A stretch of DNA of 35,557 bases, taken from Anaerolineales bacterium. GTDB lineage: Bacteria > Chloroflexota > Anaerolineae > Anaerolineales > Villigracilaceae. Below are positions 9,186 through 17,345 of this stretch, one piece after another. The stretch is from NCBI GenBank assembly GCA_016789225.1, contig JAEURI010000017.1, positions 1-35,557 on the forward strand, read 5' to 3'. The notes under the pieces were generated by a model. The model saw nothing but the letters and a program-made list of their open reading frames with translations, did no database searches and was not told the DNA's origin. Position 1 is the stretch's first letter, and every line of letters begins with the position of its first letter. Both the position numbers and the translations under genes were made by a program.

Positions 9186-10970
9186 ATGAAGAAATTTCTT
9201 CCCGCCATCATCCTCGCTTGTCTCTTTCTTGCAGGCTTGCTCACTTTCAACCGCTACGGTGAAAGCTGGGATGATCGCTCCCTCCAAAAGTACGCCGAGA
9301 AATCCATCTCTGCCTACACCACCTTTCCACAGGAGGGCGTGGTCAACATCGCGCGCGAAGACCTCGGCTATTACGGCCCTTTCTTCGTCATGTTCACCGA
9401 TTGGCTCTCAAGAACCCTCAGCGACTCACTCCCATACAGCCTGCCTGACCTTCGTCACCTCGTTTATTACCTCACTTATTTTGCAGGTGTGCTCGCTTTT
9501 CACGCCATCATCAAACGTTGGCTCAGCCCCATCCCTGCCCTTGGCGCAACCCTGCTCTTTGCCACGCAACCCGTCTTTTGGGGTCACGCCTTCATCAACC
9601 CTAAAGACACCCCCTTTCTCTCCCTCTTTCTTCTTTCCATTTCTTTGGGGATGCATGCCTTCGACAAGCTCGAACCGACTCTTCCCAGCGACCTTTCCCC
9701 CCGCTCCAAGCGGACTCTCACGCTTCTGACCGCGCTCTGGCTTGTTTCAGTCTTCGGGCTTTTTATTTTCACCCAGGCCATTCATACCTATATCGAAACC
9801 CTCGTCGTTTCTGCACAGGCGGGAAACAGCAACCTCTTTTCATTGATCGCCAAGGACATCAATGCCGTCCCTGCGGAGACGTACACCCAGCGTTACTTTG
9901 TCCTCTTCCTCCAACTCCGTACTTATTATTCATTGCTCGTTACCTTGCTTCTCCTCATCACCTGGTATCGTCTCCATCCCCAATTACCAATTGCCCTATT
10001 TACCGTTCTTCCCCCGGCCCTCATTCTGGGACTCGCCACCTCCACCCGCATCCTCGGACCCTTCGCTGGAGTCATCGTTGCATACTACGCACTTCGTACA
10101 AAAGGCAGGCAGGCTCTCCCTGTTCTTGCCATGTATCTCATTGTCGCCTTGATGAGTGTCTACTTCTCCTGGCCCTACTTGTGGATGAATCCAATTCCGC
10201 GCTTTTTCGAGAGCCTGCGTGAGATGTCGCTTTACCCCTGGCTGGGCGGCGTAATCTTCAATGGCACACTTTACCAATCTACGGATCTGCCCATCTCCTA
10301 TTTGCCCACCTTACTCGCCATTCAATTGACCGAACCAGTCTGGTTGTTGTCTATAGCCGGATGGGTTGTAGCAGTTCTCGACAAGGAAAAGAAGCGTACG
10401 CTCGTCCAAGTCGCGCTGTTGTGGTTCATCATCCCGTTGACGGCCTTCATCGGTTTGCGTGTCGCGTTGTACGATAATTTTCGCCAAGTTCTCTTCATCC
10501 TGCCGCCGATCTTCTTCATGGCAGGTGTTGCATTGGATGCCATAAAGAATGTAAAATGGCAGGCCGCGTTGATCGTGGTGAGTTTGCTGCCCGGTCTTTT
10601 AGGTATCATCTCGCTGCATCCGTATGAATATATTTACTACAATCAATTCGTCGGCGGTGTGCGTGGCGCGGCGGAGAGATTTGAAACCGATTATTGGGCA
10701 ACATCCTACCGGGAAGCCGCGGAATACTTGAACCGTGCGGCAACACCTGATGCAAACATTTGGGTGGAAGGACCGTCACAATTGGTGTCGCTGTTCACAC
10801 GGGAGGATTTGAACATCTACTCCTCCGGCGAAGTGGAACGCGCTGAGAATTATGAATACGTGGTAACCTTTACACGCTATAACTTTGATGAAACCGTGTA
10901 TCCAGATGCTGAGATCGTTTATCAAATTGAACGTGCTGGCGCGATATTGACTGTGATCAAAAGCCCTTGA
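9186..10970 (+). CDS. GT-C family membrane glycosyltransferase with extra insert
   Basis: 594 residues from the ATG at 9186, preferred over an in-frame TTG at 9174 because residues MKKFLPAIIL begin a clean signal-anchor helix. RYGESWDD (residues 23-30) supplies the loop-1 acidic pair, aspartate-aspartate here where the paralogue at 6060 has Asp-Glu. Shared blocks with that paralogue: FATQPVFWGHAFINPKDTPF, TSTRILGPFAG, FSWPYLWMNP, IQLTEPVWLL, LHPYEYIYYN. Between the second and third blocks it has about 120 extra residues with two or three more hydrophobic segments (about 165-285). A membrane enzyme using a polyprenyl-linked sugar is likely; the acceptor is unknown. Confidence 0.75.
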   Translation: MKKFLPAIILACLFLAGLLTFNRYGESWDDRSLQKYAEKSISAYTTFPQEGVVNIAREDLGYYGPFFVMFTDWLSRTLSDSLPYSLPDLRHLVYYLTYFAGVLAFHAIIKRWLSPIPALGATLLFATQPVFWGHAFINPKDTPFLSLFLLSISLGMHAFDKLEPTLPSDLSPRSKRTLTLLTALWLVSVFGLFIFTQAIHTYIETLVVSAQAGNSNLFSLIAKDINAVPAETYTQRYFVLFLQLRTYYSLLVTLLLLITWYRLHPQLPIALFTVLPPALILGLATSTRILGPFAGVIVAYYALRTKGRQALPVLAMYLIVALMSVYFSWPYLWMNPIPRFFESLREMSLYPWLGGVIFNGTLYQSTDLPISYLPTLLAIQLTEPVWLLSIAGWVVAVLDKEKKRTLVQVALLWFIIPLTAFIGLRVALYDNFRQVLFILPPIFFMAGVALDAIKNVKWQAALIVVSLLPGLLGIISLHPYEYIYYNQFVGGVRGAAERFETDYWATSYREAAEYLNRAATPDANIWVEGPSQLVSLFTREDLNIYSSGEVERAENYEYVVTFTRYNFDETVYPDAEIVYQIERAGAILTVIKSP

Positions 10971-10976
10971 TTATCT

Positions 10977-11007
10977 GGTGATGGTCACCTCCAAAGTGAC
11001 TATCACC
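10977..11007. repeat. Nested palindrome, copy 1 of a three-copy family
   Basis: Arms GGTGATGGTCAC and GTGACTATCACC flank a 7-nt centre; one position is a G.U pair in RNA. It begins 7 nt after the stop codon at 10970. Copies 2 and 3 are at 12911-12943 and 21540-21570. In the better copies each arm is itself a dyad (GTGAC-a-GTCAC). Confidence 0.8.
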
Positions 11008-11009
11008 TA

Positions 11010-11015
11010 TACAAT
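11010..11015 (+). promoter_or_regulatory. Possible -10 box for the YitJ-like gene
   Basis: TACAAT lies 2 nt after palindrome copy 1 and 12 nt before the ATG at 11028. The -35 region would fall inside the palindrome and matches no consensus. The same arrangement (palindrome then -10-like box) recurs at 12945-12950. Confidence 0.3.
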
Positions 11016-11027
11016 GAAAGAGAAACC

Positions 11028-12905
11028 ATGAATCTACTTGAGACTTTATCAAAAAAGACCCTGCTCGCCGATGGCGCGATGGGCACGATGCTTCACGCGC
11101 GAGGCATTGGCTTCGATAAATGCTTCGATGAATTAAACCTGACCAACCCCGCCTCTGTCGCGGATATTCACCGCGAATATATCGAAGCAGGCGCGGAGTT
11201 GATCATTACGAACACCTTCGGCGCGAATCGCTACAAACTGGCCAAACATGGTCTGCAAGATGACATGGCAGAGATCAACCGCTCTGGCGTGGAACTGGCC
11301 AGGCGAGTCGTTGCCGCGTCGTTCAAGAATGTGTTGATCGCAGGGGATGTCGGTCCGCTTGGAGTGAGGATCGCCCCGTATGGACGGGTCAAACTCGAGG
11401 AGGCGCGTGAGGCGTTTGCGGAGCAAATCAAGGCTCTTGCCGAAGCAGGTGCAGACCTGATCGTCATCGAGACCATGTCTGACCTGTACGAAATTCAGGA
11501 AGCCATCAAAGCCGCAAAAGAAGTAGGGGCAGGGCTTGCCCCTTTCCAGGGATCGCAAGGGTCGTCCCTACCGGTTGTTGCTTCTGTTACCTTTACCCGT
11601 GATGACCGCACTTTGCTCGGTGATGACCCGGCGAAGGTCGCCCATCGAATTGCCGCCGCAGGCGCGGACGTGATCGGTGTGAATTGCTCCGGCGGACCTT
11701 CACAGCTTTTGCGCATTCTCAAGCAAATGCGCCAGGCGGAACCGACTGCAAAGTTTTGGATCAAGCCGAACGCAGGCTGGCCCGAGCAAGTGAGCGGACG
11801 AATCATGTATCCTGCCGATGCCGATTACTTTGGCGAATATGCGCTTCAATTCCGTGAAGCAGGCGCGAACATTGTGGGCGGATGCTGCGGTACCACCCCC
11901 CAGCACATCGCCGCGATGAAAAAATCACTCGACGCTTCGCCTCCCATTGTTGTGGCAGAAGTAGCTACTTTGCCCGAAGATGAGATCACCGCTGAACCCG
12001 CTGACCAGCCCACCTATTTGGCGCAACGACTCGCAGACGGCAAATTTGCCATCTGCGTGGAGATGGACCCGCCGCGCGGACTCTCCACTCACAAACTTCT
12101 TGCGGGTGCATCGTTGCTTCACGACTCCGGCGCGGACATCATCAACGTGGCGGATAGCCCACTCGCGCGTATGCGCATGTCTGCCTGGGCGGTGTGTGAT
12201 GTCGTACAGCGCAAGATCGGTGTGGAAACCACATTACATTTTCCAACCCGCGGACGAAACCTTCTCCGTGTGCAGGGTGATTTGCTCGCAGCACATGCCA
12301 TCGGTTTGCGCAATGTCTTTGTTGTCATGGGCGACCCGACTTCCATCGGCGATTACCCCGAAGCGACGGATAATTATGACCTTGTGCCATCCGGCCTCAT
12401 CAAGCTGATCAAACAGGGTTTTAACATGGGCGTCGACCATTCCGGTACGAGCATCGGTCAACCCACCAACTTCTTCGTCGGCGCGGCGCTCAACCTTTGC
12501 CCGCAGGATATGGACACTGAGGTCAAGAACCTGCATCGCAAGATCAAAGCCGGTGCCGATTTTTTCCTCACCCAACCCATCTATCGTCCTGATGATGGCC
12601 CAAAACTCATCGAGGCCTACGAGGCCAAACACGGCAAACTCGAAAGGCCCATCCTCGCGGGCGTCCTGCCGCTGGTCAGCGCCAAACATGCCAACTTCCT
12701 GCACAACGAAGTTCCCGGCATCTCTATCCCTGATGAAGCCCGTGCCCGCATTGAGTCCGCTGGCGATGGCGCTGCCAAAGTCGGCGTGGAACTCGCTGTT
12801 GAATTAATTCAAGGCATCAAAGGCTGGGCAAGCGGCATCTACATGATGCCCCAGTTCCACCGTTATGACCAGGCCTCCGAAATCATCATGGCAGTGAAGG
12901 AATAA
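11028..12905 (+). CDS. Homocysteine S-methyltransferase / methylenetetrahydrofolate reductase fusion (YitJ-like)
   Basis: 625 residues, cytoplasmic. The N-terminal half (about 1-305) is a homocysteine methyltransferase barrel: LLADGAMGTML, ITNTFGANRYKL, and zinc ligands in GVNCSGGP and VGGCCGTTPQHI. The C-terminal half (about 335-625) is a MetF-type flavin domain that reduces methylene-tetrahydrofolate: FAICVEMDPPRG, VFVVMGDPTSIGDYP, GADFFLTQPIY. The order and length match the B. subtilis YitJ family. Together with metH it gives the cell a second homocysteine-methylating enzyme and the reductase that feeds it. A palindromic repeat at 11523-11571 adds residues GAGLAPFQGSQGSS in a loop between AAKEV and LPVVASVTF. 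The start is ATG 11028; a GAGAAA tract precedes it. Confidence 0.93.
   Translation: MNLLETLSKKTLLADGAMGTMLHARGIGFDKCFDELNLTNPASVADIHREYIEAGAELIITNTFGANRYKLAKHGLQDDMAEINRSGVELARRVVAASFKNVLIAGDVGPLGVRIAPYGRVKLEEAREAFAEQIKALAEAGADLIVIETMSDLYEIQEAIKAAKEVGAGLAPFQGSQGSSLPVVASVTFTRDDRTLLGDDPAKVAHRIAAAGADVIGVNCSGGPSQLLRILKQMRQAEPTAKFWIKPNAGWPEQVSGRIMYPADADYFGEYALQFREAGANIVGGCCGTTPQHIAAMKKSLDASPPIVVAEVATLPEDEITAEPADQPTYLAQRLADGKFAICVEMDPPRGLSTHKLLAGASLLHDSGADIINVADSPLARMRMSAWAVCDVVQRKIGVETTLHFPTRGRNLLRVQGDLLAAHAIGLRNVFVVMGDPTSIGDYPEATDNYDLVPSGLIKLIKQGFNMGVDHSGTSIGQPTNFFVGAALNLCPQDMDTEVKNLHRKIKAGADFFLTQPIYRPDDGPKLIEAYEAKHGKLERPILAGVLPLVSAKHANFLHNEVPGISIPDEARARIESAGDGAAKVGVELAVELIQGIKGWASGIYMMPQFHRYDQASEIIMAVKE
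11523..11571. repeat. Palindromic repeat translated in frame inside the YitJ-like gene
   Basis: 49 bp bounded by GTAGGG and CCCTAC, with an inner GGGGCAGGGCTTGCCCC dyad. It is read through in frame (GTA is the first codon) and adds about 14 residues in a loop of the barrel domain just before the strand LPVVASV. Same outer arms and a similar core as the metH element at 1714-1742. Confidence 0.65.
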
Positions 12906-12910
12906 AAATC

Positions 12911-12943
12911 AGGTGACAGTCACTTTCAAAGTGACTGTCACCT
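12911..12943. repeat. Nested palindrome, copy 2
   Basis: Perfect 16-bp arms (AGGTGACAGTCACTTT and its complement) around a single C. It starts 6 nt after the stop codon at 12905 and may end transcription of the YitJ-like gene, although the following TTTATAAT is short of a true U tract. Confidence 0.85.
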
Positions 12944-12944
12944 T

Positions 12945-12950
12945 TATAAT
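12945..12950 (+). promoter_or_regulatory. -10 box giving a probable leaderless mRNA
   Basis: TATAAT ends 6 nt before the ATG at 12957, the spacing expected if transcription starts at or next to the start codon. The -35 region overlaps palindrome copy 2 and has no consensus match. Confidence 0.4.
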
Positions 12951-12956
12951 TGGGGG

Positions 12957-14864
12957 ATGAAATTCTTCCGCGTCTTCTTCAGCATTTTGACAGGTCTCCT
13001 CACCAGCCTTTTCCTGGCTGTGACCTTTTTCCACTATTCGGATTTTTCCTCGCTGACAGACCGCCTCTTTCTCGTCCTCGTCCCGGCTCTCGCCTTTGGC
13101 ATTCTCTTCCACCAGGCCTTTCCTGCCATTTCCGCCTGGATGCGCAGTAGCCACCCTTCGGCTCGGCCCAGGGCAAGCTTTCTCCTCTCATTTCTCGTTA
13201 CTCTTAACTTAACTTACGGTGCCGTTGGCTTTCTACGTGAGGTCTTGCGTACTCCGTTTGGCATGTTCCTGTTCACATCCGCCTTGATGACGATTGGAAC
13301 AACCCTTGGCTATTTTCTGATCCAACGCGCCGCAGACTCATTCCGTAATGGTTTTCTCAGTAGGCCGCTCAACATCCTTCTTGTACTTTCCCTGCCTGTA
13401 TTTTGGATCGCTTTCATCGTTGCCGCTTCTCAATTCCCATCCATGTTCATCACGGACTATATCCGCGTCCCTCAGGAATGGCTGGGACTCTTCCTCCTCA
13501 CCGCGTTCGCTTCCATCGTTCTATCTCTCTTCCTCCTCACTCACCACTTACCACTTTCCACTCGCCTCTCCTCCTTCTTTCCTCTTTCCTATTTCATTCA
13601 CAACCTCCCCGGCCTCTACGCCGCCGGAATGTTCTTCCTGATCGAACTCATCATCTCGCGTTCCTTGAACCATCCCGCTCTCGAAACGAATACGGTCCTC
13701 TTCGAAGCGGACGCAGGCCCGTGGATGACCATCCTTGCCAGCCCGGAAAGTGCGCCCATCAACCGCTCGGTACATCCGTTGAGTCTCATTCTCATCCGTC
13801 CGTTGGTGCGGCTAGTCTCCGGCATGATGGGTGAACATTACGCCTTGGGCGGCATGATCGTCGTCTCTGCCATTGCGGCGTTGTGTGTCTTCATGACCTG
13901 GCTCTTTGTCAAACGTGCCACGAATTCAAAGACCTATGCCTTTCTATTCGCCGTGCTGCTTGGCTCAACTGCGACACACCTGCTCTTCGGCTCACTGGCA
14001 GAAAATTACATCTTCGGCGCAGCGGCTTTGATTTTCTTCTTCCTGCTCATTCAATCTGGCGAAACTCGTTTTTCATTTCTTGTCCCTGCGGGTTTGCTCC
14101 TCTTTGGCATCACCATCACCAATATCGCTCAGGGGATCATCGCGTTGTTTTTTCATAAATTTGGTCTTAAGCGCCTGGTTCAATATGCCCTTACCGTCCT
14201 TGCCCTGGGAATTTTGTTGACCGTCACGACAAACATCATCTACCCAAAGTTCATCACCTTCTTCTTTGTGCCGGAAGATATTGCCTTTGAATTCAATTTC
14301 GTCTCCTCTTCCGAAGGGACCTTATCCGATCCCATTCGTTTGTCTGAGCCTCAATCCATTACCCGCAAGTTGAACGTTGTTGCTCGTTCCGTCCTGCTCT
14401 ATGGGGTGGTCGGCCCGAACATCATCGAAGCCGTATCAGACAAACCGCCCTTCCCAACCATCGATCTCAAAACCTTCGATGTCCGCACCGGGGATCTCGC
14501 CTCCTACCGCGGACTATCGAACCTGCCGCTGGCCCTATGGTTGATATTATTTGCAGGCGCGTTTTTTATGTTCGCCAAAACCCTGCGGACATCGAAGCAC
14601 ACTCCATTAATGTTGGGGTTGTTAGGCGTATTGGGGTTCAACTTCCTTATGCACCTGTTCTACGGCACGGAACTCTTTCTTTACACAGCCTATTGGGTGT
14701 ATGCTCTTGTCTTGTTCATCGCCCTGGCATTCTCTGACCTTGCAGAGGCGGCCTGGGTTCAGTTTGGGCTTACCTTGGTTCTCTTTGCTCTGATGGTCAA
14801 TAACTTTAACTTCATTTATAGTATCTTTCACGCATTGGTACCTTTCTATACGGCAACGCCTTGA
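12957..14864 (+). CDS. Polytopic membrane protein, GT-C-like, function unknown
   Basis: 635 residues with about 13-15 hydrophobic segments. There are clusters at about 5-60, 75-130, 140-190 and 205-230. A loop of about 232-285 contains the acidic FEADAGPW followed by NRSVHPLSLILIRPL; then come more helices, an outer part at about 430-510, and a final block from about 520. The acidic loop followed by HP-rich residues and FGSLAENYIFGAAALIFFF recalls GT-C glycosyltransferases, but no diagnostic motif is certain. GGGGG before the ATG may act as ribosome binding site, or the message is leaderless from TATAAT at 12945. The residues SSHPSARPRASF are encoded by a short palindromic stretch at 13154-13173. 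Confidence 0.6.
   Translation: MKFFRVFFSILTGLLTSLFLAVTFFHYSDFSSLTDRLFLVLVPALAFGILFHQAFPAISAWMRSSHPSARPRASFLLSFLVTLNLTYGAVGFLREVLRTPFGMFLFTSALMTIGTTLGYFLIQRAADSFRNGFLSRPLNILLVLSLPVFWIAFIVAASQFPSMFITDYIRVPQEWLGLFLLTAFASIVLSLFLLTHHLPLSTRLSSFFPLSYFIHNLPGLYAAGMFFLIELIISRSLNHPALETNTVLFEADAGPWMTILASPESAPINRSVHPLSLILIRPLVRLVSGMMGEHYALGGMIVVSAIAALCVFMTWLFVKRATNSKTYAFLFAVLLGSTATHLLFGSLAENYIFGAAALIFFFLLIQSGETRFSFLVPAGLLLFGITITNIAQGIIALFFHKFGLKRLVQYALTVLALGILLTVTTNIIYPKFITFFFVPEDIAFEFNFVSSSEGTLSDPIRLSEPQSITRKLNVVARSVLLYGVVGPNIIEAVSDKPPFPTIDLKTFDVRTGDLASYRGLSNLPLALWLILFAGAFFMFAKTLRTSKHTPLMLGLLGVLGFNFLMHLFYGTELFLYTAYWVYALVLFIALAFSDLAEAAWVQFGLTLVLFALMVNNFNFIYSIFHALVPFYTATP
13154..13173. repeat. Short intragenic dyad in the 12957 gene
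   Basis: CCCT and AGGG arms bracket TCGGCTCGGCCC and the stretch is translated in frame in a cytoplasmic loop. It resembles the other in-frame palindromes of this window, but no second copy is visible here, so this is tentative. Confidence 0.3.
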
Positions 14865-14920
14865 TCTATTAACCATTCGCGATTAACCGAACCTCATAAA
14901 GAACGGAGTAAAATAAAAAT

Positions 14921-15685
14921 ATGCTCCTCACCATCGATATCGGCAATACCAATCTCACGCTCGGCTTGTACGAAGGCGACAAACTTGGCGCGCACTGGCG
15001 TCTCGCCACCGACCATAACCGTATGCCGGATGAATACGGCTTGCAGTTTTTGGGTTTGCTTCAAAATGCCGGGAAGACTCTCAGTGACATCCAGGGAATT
15101 TCCCTTGCTTCTGTCGTCCCGCCGTTGACTGGACGCGTGATCCAGGCTTGCCGCGAATATCTTAAGCAGGAGCCGCTTGTGGTGGATGCAGGCGTGAAGA
15201 CCGGCATCAAAGTTCGTTATGAAGACCCGAAAGCCGTCGGCGCAGACCGCATCTGTGATGCGGTGGCTGTGATGAAGCTGTATGGTGGTCCCGCCTGCGT
15301 GGTGGACTTTGGCACGGCGACCACATTCAACGCCGTCACCAGAGACGGTGAATACCTCGGCGGAGCCATCACTGCGGGGATCAATCTCGCCGCCGAAGCG
15401 CTCTATACGCGTGCCGCAAAACTCCCGCGCATTGACTTGCAAGTGCCCCCCTCTGTCATCGGGCGCAACACTGTCCATGCCATGCAGTCCGGACTCCTCT
15501 TCGGGTATGTGAGCATGGTCGAGGGGATGGTGAGCAGGTTCAGGGCGGAGTTGGGAGGCGATATGAAAGTCGTCGCTACCGGCGGGCTGGCAGAAGTCGT
15601 CGCGAAGGAAACCAAGGTCATCAACTTCATCTCCCCCTGGCTCACGCTCGAAGGGCTGCGCCTGATTTGGGAGCTTAATCAATAG
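14921..15685 (+). CDS. coaX: Type III pantothenate kinase
   Basis: Phosphorylates pantothenate, the first step of coenzyme A synthesis, in the cytoplasm. 254 residues, the usual family length. ASKHA-fold motifs are visible: DIGNTNLTLGLYEG at residues 5-18 (phosphate loop), the PPLTGRV region, GADRICDAV (about 107-115), the second phosphate motif DFGTATTFNAV (about 128-138) and GGAITAGINLAAEAL. The start is ATG 14921; GGAG lies 12 nt upstream. A terminator follows at 15727. Confidence 0.95.
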   Translation: MLLTIDIGNTNLTLGLYEGDKLGAHWRLATDHNRMPDEYGLQFLGLLQNAGKTLSDIQGISLASVVPPLTGRVIQACREYLKQEPLVVDAGVKTGIKVRYEDPKAVGADRICDAVAVMKLYGGPACVVDFGTATTFNAVTRDGEYLGGAITAGINLAAEALYTRAAKLPRIDLQVPPSVIGRNTVHAMQSGLLFGYVSMVEGMVSRFRAELGGDMKVVATGGLAEVVAKETKVINFISPWLTLEGLRLIWELNQ

Positions 15686-15726
15686 TTGATCGCAAATATC
15701 TTTTGATTAGCGGATTCCCCCTACTT

Positions 15727-15756
15727 AAGACCCATGACAACTGTCATGGGTCTTTA
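15727..15756 (+). terminator. Terminator after coaX, first copy of a duplicated cassette
   Basis: 12-bp stem AAGACCCATGAC/GTCATGGGTCTT with loop AACT and a short T-rich tail. Nearly identical to the terminator at 17172-17204. Confidence 0.75.
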
Positions 15757-15814
15757 TGATTCACCTCACCCTTATTTCAACGAAATGATGATTTCATACA
15801 CTCTCGTATCACCC

Positions 15815-15830
15815 TTTACATCCATACAAT
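15815..15830 (+). promoter_or_regulatory. Conserved motif upstream of the repeat lipoprotein
   Basis: TTTACATCCATACAAT is repeated exactly at 17261-17276. In both places it stands 63 nt after the terminator stem (counted from 15752 and 17198). TACAAT could be a -10 box, but no -35 fits; an alternative sigma factor or an operator is possible. Confidence 0.45.
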
Positions 15831-15859
15831 GGGGACAAGATCGAACACAAGGAGCGCAT

Positions 15860-15898
15860 ATGGAAAAATTTCAAAAGCCTCATCCCATTGCCCACTAA
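15860..15898 (+). CDS. Possible 12-residue leader peptide
   Basis: ATG preceded by AAGGAG at a normal distance, then MEKFQKPHPIAH and a stop codon. It lies between the conserved TTTACATCC motif and the lipoprotein start at 15947. Whether it is translated is unknown; chance is possible for so short a frame. Confidence 0.25.
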   Translation: MEKFQKPHPIAH

Positions 15899-15946
15899 CG
15901 ACAATCTGTCATAACCAATTACTTTTAATATAGAAAGGAAAATTAC

Positions 15947-17164
15947 ATGAAATTCAAACCGTACCTCCTCATATCCTGCGTTGCCCTGCTCGCCGTTTTC
16001 CTCAGCGCGTGCGGAGCCGCATCTGTCGATGCTCTTGCCCAGACCGGGTCTGGAGTTTCAGCATCCGTCGCCGATGTGCCTGCCAATACGGAATCAGAGA
16101 CTGTCTCAAATGCCCTCAATCAAGGCGGCCGTAATGGCGGAGAACGTGACCTGACCGTTGCAGCCGAAGCCCTTGGAGTCACCGTGGAAGAACTCCAGCA
16201 GGCCTTGCAGAATGCCAAACCTGCCGAGTGCACCACCGACCAGACCGCACAACCCGCGAATGGTGTGGATTGCCGTCCTGATCTTGATGCCGTTGCTGAA
16301 GCCCTGGGTGTGACCGTGGAAGAAGTACAGTCTGCCTTGGGCGGCTCTAAAGGTGAGCGCGACTTGACTGCTGCCGCTGAAACTTTGGGTGTAACCGTGG
16401 AAGAACTTCAACAGGCCTTACAAAACTCGCGCCCTGCTGAATGTGTTGCCCCTGCTGAAGGCACCGGGCAAAGCGAACGACCTGCCAACGGTGTGGATTG
16501 CCGTCCTGATTTTGAAGCCGCCGCTGAAACATTGGGTGTCACTGCGGAAGAACTCCAATCTGCACTAGGCGGACCGATGCAGGGTGGGCACGAGGGCGCT
16601 GGCCGCCTGGAAAACCTTGCCGAAACTCTAGGTGTGACCGTGGAAGAACTTCAACAGGCATTTCAGGATGCCCGCCCCGCTGAATGCCCTGCCCCCGGCG
16701 ATGCTCAAAGCGGACAGCCCGCCAGTGATGTGGACTGCCATCCTGATCTCGAAGCCGCGGCAGAATCCTTGGGTATCACTGCTGAAGAACTTGAAGCCGC
16801 CCTCGGTGATAATCGTCCGGGTGGTGGGTCTAATTTTGAGGATGCCTCTGAAGCTCTCGGCGTGACGGTGGAGGAACTCCAGCAGGCATTGCAGGATGCA
16901 CGTCCCGCCGAATGTGCGGCTCCCGCTGAAGGCAGCGAACAAAGCGGACAGCCGGGCCAGGGAACAGATTGCCGCCCGAACCTGGATGAAGCTGCGGAGT
17001 CACTGGGCATTACCACCGAGGAACTTCAATCCGCGCTCGGCAAACCGCCCAAAGGTGGTGATGGTCAGCACCAGCAGGATGGTCCCGGAAACGGTGGCCC
17101 CGGCAATGGAGGTCCTGGTAATGGTGGCCCAGGCGGGGGCGGACCTGGCGGCAACCAGCCGTAA
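15947..17164 (+). CDS. Lipoprotein with four tandem repeats of a paired-helix/cysteine unit
   Basis: 405 residues. Lipoprotein signal peptide with lipobox LSAC (Cys22), so exported and membrane-anchored. From about residue 65 to 370 there are four tandem units of about 75 residues. Each has LGVTVEELQQAL, then RPAEC (KPAEC in the first), a spacer of about 13-20 residues, DCRP or DCHP, then a second helix pair of the type LGITAEELQSALG. Each unit therefore carries two cysteines that could form a disulfide. The tail is Gly/Pro/Asn-rich (GPGNGGPGNGG type). Ribosome binding site AAGGAAAA. Similar LG-T-EEL repeats are known in secreted proteins of unknown role. It precedes the YHYH and peroxidase lipoproteins, suggesting a joint extracellular function. 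Confidence 0.85.
   Translation: MKFKPYLLISCVALLAVFLSACGAASVDALAQTGSGVSASVADVPANTESETVSNALNQGGRNGGERDLTVAAEALGVTVEELQQALQNAKPAECTTDQTAQPANGVDCRPDLDAVAEALGVTVEEVQSALGGSKGERDLTAAAETLGVTVEELQQALQNSRPAECVAPAEGTGQSERPANGVDCRPDFEAAAETLGVTAEELQSALGGPMQGGHEGAGRLENLAETLGVTVEELQQAFQDARPAECPAPGDAQSGQPASDVDCHPDLEAAAESLGITAEELEAALGDNRPGGGSNFEDASEALGVTVEELQQALQDARPAECAAPAEGSEQSGQPGQGTDCRPNLDEAAESLGITTEELQSALGKPPKGGDGQHQQDGPGNGGPGNGGPGNGGPGGGGPGGNQP
16145..17060 (+). repeat. Four direct repeats of about 225 bp within the lipoprotein gene
   Basis: Units start near 16148, 16361, 16607 and 16835; each encodes LGVTVEELQQA and later a second LG-T-EEL motif. Nucleotide conservation is highest over GTGACCGTGGAAGAACTTCA-like segments, so recombination between units is plausible. 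Confidence 0.7.
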
Positions 17165-17171
17165 CGAAAAT

Positions 17172-17204
17172 AAAGACCCATGACGCTCGTCATGGGTCTT
17201 TATG
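17172..17204 (+). terminator. Terminator after the repeat lipoprotein, second copy of the cassette
   Basis: 13-bp stem AAAGACCCATGAC/GTCATGGGTCTTT with loop GCTC, then TATGATTC. Same stem as at 15727, with a different loop. Confidence 0.75.
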
Positions 17205-17260
17205 ATTCATTGCATGCCAATTGTGGGGAAAGGATGATTTTACACACTCATTACATTCTT

Positions 17261-17276
17261 TTTACATCCATACAAT
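17261..17276 (+). promoter_or_regulatory. Conserved motif upstream of the YHYH lipoprotein
   Basis: Exact repeat of TTTACATCCATACAAT from 15815-15830, again 63 nt after the terminator stem. It lies 69 nt before the ATG at 17346. Confidence 0.45.
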
Positions 17277-17345
17277 CAGATCATCCCCATGGAATCCATC
17301 GGCTTGCCCAGGGACTCCATAAAAAACGACCAAAGGAGACTTAAC

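Noticed and set aside
16145..17060. CRISPR-like array
   Set aside because: The regular repeats are coding units of about 225 bp in a lipoprotein gene, not 30-bp repeats with unique spacers.
17289..17345. Upstream start for the YHYH lipoprotein
   Set aside because: It would place 19 charged residues before the signal peptide; AAGGAGA supports ATG 17346.
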